Source of the DNA: Betaproteobacteria bacterium
GTDB lineage: Bacteria > Pseudomonadota > Gammaproteobacteria > Burkholderiales > SG8-39
NCBI GenBank assembly: GCA_007280315.1
Contig: QYQC01000082.1
Location: 1-5,209, forward strand
Direction: 5' to 3'
Length of the DNA stretch: 5,209 bases
The notes below the pieces were generated by a model, which was given only the letters and a program-made list of their open reading frames with translations, was not told the DNA's origin and did not search any database. How positions within the stretch are numbered: the first letter of the stretch is position 1; every line of letters starts with the position of its first letter. The translations under genes were made by a program, and so were the position numbers. Positions 1-5,209 of the stretch are shown in pieces.

Positions 1-973
1 GATCGCGGTCGTCGATCCAGAACCAGTAATTCCGGTAGCGCACGGCAACGTACGCGTCCCGCGGCGGCTCGCTACCGGAGCGGATGCGCGCCAGCGTAGC
101 TTCGCCTGGGCTTGCCTGCGCAACGGTCTCCGGCGCCGCTCTTGCGCGGCCTTCAAGCAGATGCTGTTGGGGCACCTCGATACCGGCGGAAAACTCGACC
201 AGCATTTCCATCATGGAGCGCGTCAGCAGTGTGATTTCGCGGTCGCTGTGGCGCAGCGAGCCGAAGCCAAGCAATATCTCCTTGCTATCGTTGGCGATCC
301 CCAGCGTCTCTTTAAGCGACGCGATGTCTTTTGCTACATCCTCGCTTGCATTCTCCCGAAAGAAAATCAGTGTCATCTCGGTGCCGTCACGCTTTTCAAC
401 ACGCATGCCCAGCGCTCCCGCCTGCTGGATTCGGCGCAAGGCGCCGACCACCCGGGGGAATGCTGGATCTTCGCGCCGCGCCCGCGAAGGCGAGCCAGAA
501 TAGTTGTAAACGTCGTTGATCGCGCGAACGGCGGCATAGAAGATATAGTCTGCCTGATGGCCCGCCTGCATCATCGCGAAGATGGCCTGCGGCGGAATCG
601 GCCGCAGCAGGTTGTTTACGAATTTTTCACCGGTGAGGGGCGCATAGGAGATGGTCGGCCGGTCGGTGTAGAGGCCGCTCGCCCCGAGATTCCGAAACGT
701 GTCGGTTGGGGAGTTCGGAAAAATGCGCGCCGCGACGTCGACCTGGCCTTGAAGGGTATAGGAGCTGATCACCGACGCCACATCGAGAAACACCGGCGTA
801 TCGAAATAGCGCAGCTTGACAATGTTTAGCAGCGCCTGCTCCTTCCACGAATCGCCGATAGCGCTGGCATAATCCAGGCGGTCACGCTGGATGCTCCCGG
901 GACCGATGGTTTGACAACCGGCGACCACGATTGCGGTGACGAGGGTCAGCGTGAGTCGTACCTGCATATACAT
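1..973 (-). CDS. Outer-membrane-type lipoprotein of unknown function (3' end outside window)
   Basis: The reading frame opens at the ATG at 973 and stays open for 324 codons to position 1, so the C-terminus is missing. The start is set by GGAGG at 980-984, six nt upstream; a second ATG at 967 is less well spaced. Residues 1-20 form a lipoprotein signal peptide (basic Arg6, hydrophobic stretch, lipobox VAGC with Cys20). The residue after Cys is Gln, not Asp, which by the +2 rule favours outer-membrane sorting. The mature protein opens with a dense motif at about residues 31-76 (DRLDYASAIGDSWKEQ, then LLNIVKLRYFDTPVFLDV). From memory this resembles uncharacterised proteobacterial lipoproteins; I do not know a function. 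The visible end (YRNYWFWIDDRD, residues 313-324) looks like the start of a conserved C-terminal segment. No enzyme motif is visible. It lies 134 nt after the preceding gene on the same strand, so it may be cotranscribed or have its own promoter. Confidence 0.85.
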   Translation of the reverse strand, partial: MYMQVRLTLTLVTAIVVAGCQTIGPGSIQRDRLDYASAIGDSWKEQALLNIVKLRYFDTPVFLDVASVISSYTLQGQVDVAARIFPNSPTDTFRNLGASGLYTDRPTISYAPLTGEKFVNNLLRPIPPQAIFAMMQAGHQADYIFYAAVRAINDVYNYSGSPSRARREDPAFPRVVGALRRIQQAGALGMRVEKRDGTEMTLIFFRENASEDVAKDIASLKETLGIANDSKEILLGFGSLRHSDREITLLTRSMMEMLVEFSAGIEVPQQHLLEGRARAAPETVAQASPGEATLARIRSGSEPPRDAYVAVRYRNYWFWIDDRD

Positions 974-979
974 TGTCGT

Positions 980-984
980 CCTCC
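980..984 (-). promoter_or_regulatory. Shine-Dalgarno site of the lipoprotein gene
   Basis: The minus strand reads GGAGG here, followed by six nt (ACGACA) and the ATG at 973. It is the strongest ribosome binding site in the window and decides the start at 973 over the ATG at 967. Confidence 0.8.
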
Positions 985-1008
985 GGATTCCGTGTCGCCC
1001 GACCTGCG

Positions 1009-1072
1009 CCGGCTCCTGCACACGCCGCAAGCCGGACATGTGTCTCATTTCACCGCCGGGAATGCGACCGGC
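1009..1072 (-). other. Two possible RNA hairpins in the intergenic gap
   Basis: The 134-nt gap 974-1107 holds two inverted repeats. CCGGCT at 1009-1014 pairs with AGCCGG at 1030-1035 around a 15-nt loop that can add three further pairs (TGC/GCA). GCCGG at 1055-1059 pairs with CCGGC at 1068-1072 around an 8-nt loop. Neither is followed by a T run on the minus strand, so they are not classical intrinsic terminators. They could slow transcription, protect mRNA ends, or be chance in GC-rich DNA. I see no convincing -35/-10 promoter in the gap. Confidence 0.25.
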
Positions 1073-1107
1073 CTGATACCTATTCCATACGCGCCAGCAC
1101 AAATGCG

Positions 1108-1692
1108 TTACCGACCCTTCGATTCTCCGTTGTCGTTTGTCGACGGGTTCGCGGTTTCGTCCCGCTTCGCAAACAGGCGCGATACCAGCCCCAGCATTCC
1201 ATGTGCCGGCAATGCGGACGCGGCAGATCCGGATTGTAGCTTCCCTCCGCGCATCAATCTGACGAAACCGGCAATGATCGCAACACCGAGGACGAGCAGC
1301 ATCGGCCAGGGAAGTCGCGCGAGCAGCGACGCCCACGGCGATGGCGACTTGACGTCGATCACGGCGTGCTGCTTTCGCAGTTCCGCAATTAACGCGGGAT
1401 CTCCGAAGTCGGGGACGCGGCTGCTGAAGGTATCCCGCTGCACCTTGCCGCCTGAAGGCGCGCCGTCAAAGGGACGCTTGTATCGTCCGCTAATCTGAGA
1501 TCCCTGGAACGTAACACTCGCGACGTTGCCAGCCTCAAGTTGATCAAGGAATAAGCTGTAAGGTGTCAGGTCTGGCTTATCGGTTTGTTCAGCCACGAAC
1601 ACGACGACCAGCAACACGGCTACTATCAAGATGAACCAGAATGGCGGCCGCTTCCACCATGGCCGGTGACAATGTTCCATTGCGTGTGGCAT
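1108..1692 (-). CDS. Stand-alone FtsH N-terminal (extracellular) domain-like membrane protein
   Basis: This 194-residue protein resembles only the N-terminal part of the membrane protease FtsH. A basic, Trp-rich leader precedes a first membrane segment at about residues 17-34. A periplasmic domain follows (about 35-121), with YSLFLDQLEAGNVASVTFQG at 45-64 matching the FtsH pattern 'YSxFLxxVxxGxVxxVxxxG' and a later VIDVKSP stretch. A second membrane segment at about 125-146 ends in RLMRGG, where FtsH has a similar 'MRQMQGG'. In FtsH the AAA ATPase and zinc peptidase come next; here a 45-residue polar tail ends at TAA, with no Walker motif or HExxH. Full FtsH is about 600-650 residues. I chose the ATG at 1692 because GGGGGG lies eight nt upstream and the gene then begins 20 nt after the previous stop; a longer frame to 1866 would overlap the DUF3667 gene by 154 nt. 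It could be an FtsH partner, a decoy subunit or a decayed remnant. The family resemblance is fairly sure; the role is unknown. Confidence 0.8.
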   Translation of the reverse strand: MPHAMEHCHRPWWKRPPFWFILIVAVLLVVVFVAEQTDKPDLTPYSLFLDQLEAGNVASVTFQGSQISGRYKRPFDGAPSGGKVQRDTFSSRVPDFGDPALIAELRKQHAVIDVKSPSPWASLLARLPWPMLLVLGVAIIAGFVRLMRGGKLQSGSAASALPAHGMLGLVSRLFAKRDETANPSTNDNGESKGR

Positions 1693-1700
1693 ATCGGCAA

Positions 1701-1706
1701 CCCCCC
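1701..1706 (-). promoter_or_regulatory. Shine-Dalgarno-like G run of the FtsH-domain gene
   Basis: The minus strand carries six Gs here, eight nt before the ATG at 1692 and directly after the DUF3667 stop at 1713-1715. It supports 1692 as the start rather than 1866 or 1680. Confidence 0.55.
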
Positions 1707-1712
1707 GGTGTA

Positions 1713-2600
1713 CTAAAGCGCTAATAGACCAAAGACCAGCACCAGATTCGCAACAAAAAAGATCACGAAGTACAGCGCCAATATAGCTGTTCCCCGGCTC
1801 AGCGTTTCGGCCCAAGTGCCGCCGTACACGCGCTTTAGCGCGATAGTGAAATATGCGATCACCCACCAGGACATTGCATTGGCGAGGATTGCCGGCAGTT
1901 TAGCCTCGATCAGCAGCATGAAGAGCAGGAAGGATTGGCAGTGCAAGCCGAATATCAAGTGCTCGGCGTAACGTCGCCGCCGGTTGCGGTAAAACAGTCC
2001 AATAGTCAGCGCGTAGAGCGGTACCAGAAACAGCACGAAGTAGGACACGTATTGGGTCCTTCGTGCTCGCAGGAACGTGAACCGCTCTTCGGCTGACATA
2101 GCACCGAAACGGCGGACGCCGGGGGTATCGAAGCGATCAAGAATGATCTGCATAGGCGACAGCCTCAAGCCGTAACCATGGTCTACATCAGGAGAAAGTC
2201 GCGCGCTTCGCAACAGGTGCACGCCCTGGTCTCCGTACAAGCGCAAGCCCAGGTTCAAGCCGAAGACCTGCACCGCCGCGAAGACGATTACGCTGGCCAA
2301 CAAGTAAAGCTGCAACGGCCGCAGATAGCGCGTCCGCTTCCCAGCTATGTAGTCGACCGTAAGCACGCCCGGGGCGAAGACGAGCTTCGACAGCGTCTGC
2401 CAGAGCTGGCCCTTCGGCAATAGGTATTGTGCGATCAATCCGTGAACGAACTCCGCAACGGTTCGCGGTTCCCTGGCCGTTTCCTGACCGCACTCCGGGC
2501 AAAACTTTGCCGGCGCTGACGCGCCACAGTTTCGGCAGGCAATCACACGCTCGGGTAATGACTCGTCATTCTCACTAGAGCCAGGCTGTGGCGATGTCAT
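1713..2600 (-). CDS. DUF3667-type membrane protein with N-terminal zinc ribbon
   Basis: This 295-residue protein has a Cys4 zinc ribbon near the N-terminus: CRNC (Cys22, Cys25) and CPECGQ (Cys34, Cys37). A family-typical stretch follows at about residues 72-113 (APGVLTVDYIAGKR, then TRYLRPLQLYLLASV), leading into the first membrane segment at about 97-115. Further hydrophobic segments lie at about 184-203, 215-233, 240-255 and 272-294. The 115-183 region is probably a soluble loop. This layout (zinc ribbon, then membrane helices after a 'GKRxxYxxP' motif) is that of DUF3667 proteins, which have no established function as far as I know. The ribbon probably lies in the cytoplasm. The ATG at 2600 is six nt after the stop of the barrel gene, with no clear Shine-Dalgarno site, so translation is probably coupled. 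The gene after it encodes the FtsH-domain protein, which suggests a shared membrane role. Confidence 0.85.
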   Translation of the reverse strand: MTSPQPGSSENDESLPERVIACRNCGASAPAKFCPECGQETAREPRTVAEFVHGLIAQYLLPKGQLWQTLSKLVFAPGVLTVDYIAGKRTRYLRPLQLYLLASVIVFAAVQVFGLNLGLRLYGDQGVHLLRSARLSPDVDHGYGLRLSPMQIILDRFDTPGVRRFGAMSAEERFTFLRARRTQYVSYFVLFLVPLYALTIGLFYRNRRRRYAEHLIFGLHCQSFLLFMLLIEAKLPAILANAMSWWVIAYFTIALKRVYGGTWAETLSRGTAILALYFVIFFVANLVLVFGLLAL

Positions 2601-2606
2601 TGGAAT

Positions 2607-3914
2607 TCAGAAGTAATATCTGGCATAAAGTTCGAGCTTGCGCGAATTCAACTTCTCGCCGAACTCGGTCCCGGCGCCGCCCTGCAGCAGATACAGTCGC
2701 GCGCGCAGGTCGAAATTTTTCACCCCCGTATACAGAAGCTCGGGGGTGACCTGATAGCTGCGGTCCTGCAGGTTCACCATCGCGGTGACCGCAGCCTGGA
2801 AGTAGACGACGCCCAGCATATCCTTTTGTTGCGCCCGAAAGTAAAGGTAGTCCGTGCCCGAATTCGGACGGCCATAACTCCCCTCGCTCAGGGTAATCGC
2901 TTTTTGCAGCAGCTTGGTGTTGCCCGATTTCTGAAGTTGCTGCAGAGACGAATTCGCGAGCTGATAGAAGTCCTGGAATTCCTGGTCTGAATAACCGGCC
3001 CCGTTTCGATAATATTCCGCGATGTAGGTCGTATCGGTTTCCGTAAGATAGCGCAGCCCGAGCAGATAGCTCGTCGCATTCCCCACCACCGTCGCAACGT
3101 TCCCGGCGTTGTCCACAACCGGCTTGGCCAACTGCTGAACACGGGCCCATTCACCGTGAATCTCGAAATTTGATGCAATATTGCGCGAGAAGTCCACGCC
3201 GAACCGGGCGGGACGGCTACCCTTGCCCTGCCAGGCGAAGTCAATGTCGGTATCGCGATACAGGAGGTAGAGCTTGGCCGCAGGATTTACGTAACCTGGA
3301 ACTCCGAAGCCGCTGTTGACGTCGTTGCTCACGGGCAGCAGTACGGGGGTAAAGGCAATGGTCTGCAGCGGCCCATCCCGGTTGAGGATCAGATCGGCGT
3401 CCGCCATCACCAGGCCTTCGCGGGCCAGTTCGGGATCATTGGGGTCCTTGGGCCGCTCGACGAAACCGATCGGATTCCAGGCATATCCCTTGCCCCAGCG
3501 GAGGGTCCTCTTTCCCGCTTCGATGGTGACGCCGGGGTCGGGCCGAAACGAGTAGGCCGCCTCGAACATCTTGTTGTTCTGGCCGTGCGTCAGCTGGTCG
3601 TTCCAGGCGTCGGAGTGGGTGTGAAAGTCGAACGTGCCGATGCCCGGGCGGAGCTTGCCCACCAGTTCCAGGGTTCCGGTGGTGCGGTCGAGGCTGTCCC
3701 GCTGCGGCTGGCCGGCGTTCCCCAGTTTGTAGAACGTCCCGTCGCGGTTGAGGGAGAAGTGCTCCTGCTTCAATTGCAGGTAGCCCCCGAGTTCGAACGG
3801 CTTCTTGTCGAACTCGGAGGCGTCGAAGCTGTATTCATCCGCCGCCGATACGTGGGCGGCCGACAGCAGAAGCAGCAGCGACCATCCTGCCCACGATAGA
3901 CGCCACATGCTCAT
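2607..3914 (-). CDS. Outer-membrane beta-barrel protein, partner of LolA-like carrier
   Basis: The 435-residue product has a Sec signal peptide (residues 1-24, cleavage likely after HVSA). Alternating polar/apolar strands such as GGYLQLKQEHFSL, SYLLGLRYL and KLELYARYYF are typical of outer-membrane barrels. It ends in Phe with aromatic residues before it, the usual recognition signal for the BAM complex. A conserved-looking block at about 134-167 (GKRTLRWGKGYAWNPIGFVE) recalls DUF1302-like and export-type barrels, but I cannot assign a family firmly. A helical, Gln-rich stretch at about 310-342 interrupts the strands and may be a loop or plug. The ATG at 3914 overlaps the previous stop in ATGA (3911-3914), so translation is coupled; a second ATG at 3908 is possible. 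Its place after a LolA-like protein and an FtsX-type permease suggests it is the outer-membrane receiver or exit of the same pathway. A substrate cannot be named. Confidence 0.88.
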   Translation of the reverse strand: MSMWRLSWAGWSLLLLLSAAHVSAADEYSFDASEFDKKPFELGGYLQLKQEHFSLNRDGTFYKLGNAGQPQRDSLDRTTGTLELVGKLRPGIGTFDFHTHSDAWNDQLTHGQNNKMFEAAYSFRPDPGVTIEAGKRTLRWGKGYAWNPIGFVERPKDPNDPELAREGLVMADADLILNRDGPLQTIAFTPVLLPVSNDVNSGFGVPGYVNPAAKLYLLYRDTDIDFAWQGKGSRPARFGVDFSRNIASNFEIHGEWARVQQLAKPVVDNAGNVATVVGNATSYLLGLRYLTETDTTYIAEYYRNGAGYSDQEFQDFYQLANSSLQQLQKSGNTKLLQKAITLSEGSYGRPNSGTDYLYFRAQQKDMLGVVYFQAAVTAMVNLQDRSYQVTPELLYTGVKNFDLRARLYLLQGGAGTEFGEKLNSRKLELYARYYF

Positions 3915-4642
3915 TTGCGCAGTTCTTGCACCCGCGGGAGATAATTGAGCGTGAAAATCTCATCTGGAAAGGTCGCCTTCTTGAGGGCCGACCACAGCAT
4001 GACCGACTTGTAGCCCTTGAACAGGGGGCTGTCGGTCTCCAGCGTAGCCGGGCGTCTGATGCCGCCGCCGAAATCCTTGACGTCCTTGAAACGCAGCGTC
4101 TTGATCAGCATGCCGCTGGCCGCATAGGCTTCGATGGTCACTGGTAGCAATTGCTGCTTATCGACCCACATCTTGAGCTTATCGTAGGCCACTTCGCCGG
4201 TTTTTGCCTTGAGCGAGAGCACGAGCGCGTCCTTCTGCTCCTCCACCGCTTCGACGTTGTACTCCGCGCTGTAATCGACGCGCAGGATATCCGCATTATT
4301 GAAAATGCTACCCGTCACCGACTGCAGGCTGGTAATCCGCACCGGTCGGCCCACGTCCGGGATATAGAGCCACATGTTGTCGCCGATACGCAGGGTGGCC
4401 CGCCCCTTGTCGCTGGGCGGAGAGAGGAAGAGCGCCAACAGCTTGTCGCGGCCCTTTTTCATCGTATAGAGTACATACTCTTTCTTGGTGCCGTCGGGCT
4501 GGATGTCGATCAGCTTGCGGTACGTCTCGTATGACTCTGGCTCGAGGTTGCGGTCCACTTTTTGCAGAATCTGCGTCCCGTCCATCGCTGCGACGGCCGG
4601 CAATGCGATCAAACACAAAATCAACCACAGTAGCTTTTTCAT
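3911..4642 (-). CDS. LolA-like periplasmic outer membrane lipoprotein-sorting protein
   Basis: The 243-residue product starts with a clear Sec signal peptide (MKKLLWLILCLIALPAVAA, cleavage near residue 18 or 19) and has no lipobox, so it should be soluble in the periplasm. The mature part fits the LolA-like proteins annotated as 'outer membrane lipoprotein-sorting protein' (PF17131-type). Features seen are the early YRKLIDIQPDG strand, GDNMWLYIPDVGRPVRI at 87-103, and the GSIFNNADILRVDY block at 112-124. Such proteins have a half-barrel fold with a hydrophobic cavity for lipid or acyl chains. They often sit beside FtsX-type or RND/MMPL inner-membrane transporters and a barrel protein. The start at 4642 has AGGA eight nt upstream and lies 18 nt after the permease stop. 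The likely role is carrying a lipidic cargo from the permease to the outer membrane. It is not the housekeeping LolA; cargo is unknown. Confidence 0.9.
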   Translation of the reverse strand: MKKLLWLILCLIALPAVAAMDGTQILQKVDRNLEPESYETYRKLIDIQPDGTKKEYVLYTMKKGRDKLLALFLSPPSDKGRATLRIGDNMWLYIPDVGRPVRITSLQSVTGSIFNNADILRVDYSAEYNVEAVEEQKDALVLSLKAKTGEVAYDKLKMWVDKQQLLPVTIEAYAASGMLIKTLRFKDVKDFGGGIRRPATLETDSPLFKGYKSVMLWSALKKATFPDEIFTLNYLPRVQELRK

Positions 4643-4650
4643 GAGGATTA

Positions 4651-4654
4651 TCCT
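4651..4654 (-). promoter_or_regulatory. Shine-Dalgarno site of the LolA-like gene
   Basis: The minus strand reads AGGA here, eight nt before the ATG at 4642. It sits in one arm of an 11-bp palindrome (AGGATAATCCT, 4644-4654) that is probably too short to matter. Confidence 0.6.
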
Positions 4655-4660
4655 GAGTTG

Positions 4661-5209
4661 TCAAACGTGGCCAAGCGCGGTGACCGGATCCATGCGCGAT
4701 GCCTTCCACGCCGGCTGCAGGCTCGCGAGCAGCGCCATCAGCACAACCATGGCGGCAATCGTCAGCACATCCACCACGCTGACCGCTGGGGACAACACGA
4801 CGTTCTGCTGCATGCCGAAGGCGACCGTGATCTTCCAAATGTTCAACGCATAGATCACTGCCAGACTGATCGCGATTCCGAGCGCGGCCCCGCCCACGCC
4901 GAGCAGCAGACCTTCGGTGAGAAATAGCGAGAGGATTCGCCGCGGCGGCGTCCCGATCGCCGAGATCGTCCCGATCTCGCGGATGCGTTCGTACACCGCC
5001 ATGATCATGACGTTCAGAACGCTGATCAGGACGATCGACACCAGCATGACCTTGATGAATACGGCAAGCAGATCGATCATCCGCACGATGCTCGAAAACG
5101 GCGAGAGATCCGCCCAGGTGTGCACCTCAGGTCCAGATCCAGGGCCACCGCCACCGCCCTTGCTCCCTGCGCCCGGCGTGCCAGGGCCACCGCCCTTGCC
5201 TGCGATCCC
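4661..5209 (-). CDS. FtsX/LolC/MacB-type ABC transporter permease, C-terminal part
   Basis: The frame is open from the window end to TGA at 4661, giving the last 182 residues; the N-terminus is outside. A GTG at 5125 is in frame but is not a likely start, because the frame continues upstream and the domain would be cut. The visible part begins with a Gly/Pro-rich stretch (about 28 residues), then HTWADLSPF, typical of the end of the periplasmic domain in LolC/MacB-like proteins. The FtsX domain follows: membrane segment at about 45-73, then YERIREIGTISAIGTPPRRI (74-93, cytoplasmic coupling region), a second at about 95-122 and a third at about 148-165. The C-terminal motif QPAWKASRMDPVTALGHV is a hallmark of this family. 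The protein would work with an ATPase such as LolD/MacB-type, presumably encoded upstream. Followed by a LolA-like protein, it is probably the inner-membrane step of lipid or lipoprotein release, by mechanotransmission rather than a channel. Confidence 0.92.
   Translation of the reverse strand, partial: GIAGKGGGPGTPGAGSKGGGGGPGSGPEVHTWADLSPFSSIVRMIDLLAVFIKVMLVSIVLISVLNVMIMAVYERIREIGTISAIGTPPRRILSLFLTEGLLLGVGGAALGIAISLAVIYALNIWKITVAFGMQQNVVLSPAVSVVDVLTIAAMVVLMALLASLQPAWKASRMDPVTALGHV
5139..5200 (-). repeat. Imperfect GC-rich repeat coding Gly/Pro-rich insert in the permease
   Basis: On the plus strand CCAGGGCCACCGCCACCGCCCTTG starts at 5139 and a shorter copy, CCAGGGCCACCGCCCTTG, at 5181. The second lacks one 6-bp CCACCG step, a pattern expected from replication slippage. 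On the coding strand the copies give KGGGPG and KGGGGGPG, part of a low-complexity segment with Gly, Pro, Ser and Lys. The 6-bp difference keeps the frame. The insert sits just before the end of the periplasmic domain and may extend beyond the window edge. Confidence 0.65.

Noticed and set aside
161..829. 222-codon plus-strand open frame (and overlapping frames at 84-503 and 331-519)
   Set aside because: It lies opposite the lipoprotein gene, whose frame has a ribosome site, lipobox and plausible protein composition. The plus-strand products are Arg/His-rich with no recognisable domain, as expected of antisense frames in GC-rich DNA.
627..848. 73-codon minus-strand frame
   Set aside because: It lies inside the lipoprotein gene in another frame; the lipoprotein frame is continuous across it.
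1060..1107. Possible sigma-70 promoter for the lipoprotein gene (TTGTGC, 17 nt, GTATCA)
   Set aside because: Spacing is right, but both boxes match the consensus poorly; not enough to call.
911..1498. 195-codon plus-strand open frame
   Set aside because: It is antisense to the FtsH-like gene and the intergenic gap, has no ribosome site that I can see, and its product resembles no family.
1693..1866. N-terminal extension of the FtsH-like gene to an ATG at 1866
   Set aside because: The extra 58 residues overlap the DUF3667 coding region out of frame and look unlike any FtsH leader. The ATG at 1692 has a G-rich ribosome site and gives a normal FtsH-type start.
2575..3150. 191-codon minus-strand frame within the barrel gene (also 2888-3244 and 2188-2502)
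   Set aside because: These are alternate frames of the barrel and DUF3667 genes; the products are Arg/Gly/Ala-rich without domains, whereas the overlapping frames carry signal peptide, barrel or zinc-ribbon features.
4644..4654. 11-bp palindrome AGGATTATCCT between the permease and LolA-like genes
   Set aside because: Arms of five bases are likely by chance, and one arm is explained by the ribosome binding site.
4308..4838. 176-codon minus-strand frame spanning the permease/LolA-like junction
   Set aside because: It is an off-frame shadow of two well-recognised genes, with no coherent protein features.

Overview
The window looks like chromosomal DNA of a Gram-negative bacterium, most likely a proteobacterium. 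The reasons are moderately high GC by eye, Shine-Dalgarno sites (GGAGG, AGGA), a lipobox lipoprotein, a signal-peptide-bearing outer-membrane barrel ending in phenylalanine, and a periplasmic LolA-like carrier. Genus cannot be told from the sequence. All six credible genes lie on the minus strand and are tightly packed. There is no sign of rRNA, tRNA, CRISPR, insertion sequences or phage genes.

Read in transcription order (high to low coordinates), the window starts inside an FtsX/LolC/MacB-type ABC permease, of which only the C-terminal 182 residues are present (4661-5209). A LolA-like periplasmic protein of the 'outer membrane lipoprotein-sorting protein' type follows after 18 nt (3911-4642). 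An outer-membrane beta-barrel overlaps it by 4 bp (2607-3914). These three genes plausibly form an inner membrane-periplasm-outer membrane route for lipid or lipoprotein cargo. The ATPase partner would lie upstream, outside the window.

Six nt later comes a DUF3667-type protein with an N-terminal zinc ribbon and membrane segments (1713-2600). After a 20-nt gap there is a small protein that resembles only the N-terminal part of the FtsH protease (two membrane segments around the periplasmic domain), with no AAA or peptidase domain (1108-1692). A 134-nt intergenic gap with two weak hairpins follows, then an outer-membrane-type lipoprotein of unknown function (973 down to position 1, where it leaves the window unfinished).

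The two most unusual points are the stand-alone FtsH N-terminal domain placed next to the DUF3667 gene, and a glycine/proline-rich repetitive insert in the periplasmic part of the permease. Spacing makes a five-gene transcription unit very likely. Whether the last lipoprotein gene belongs to it is open.
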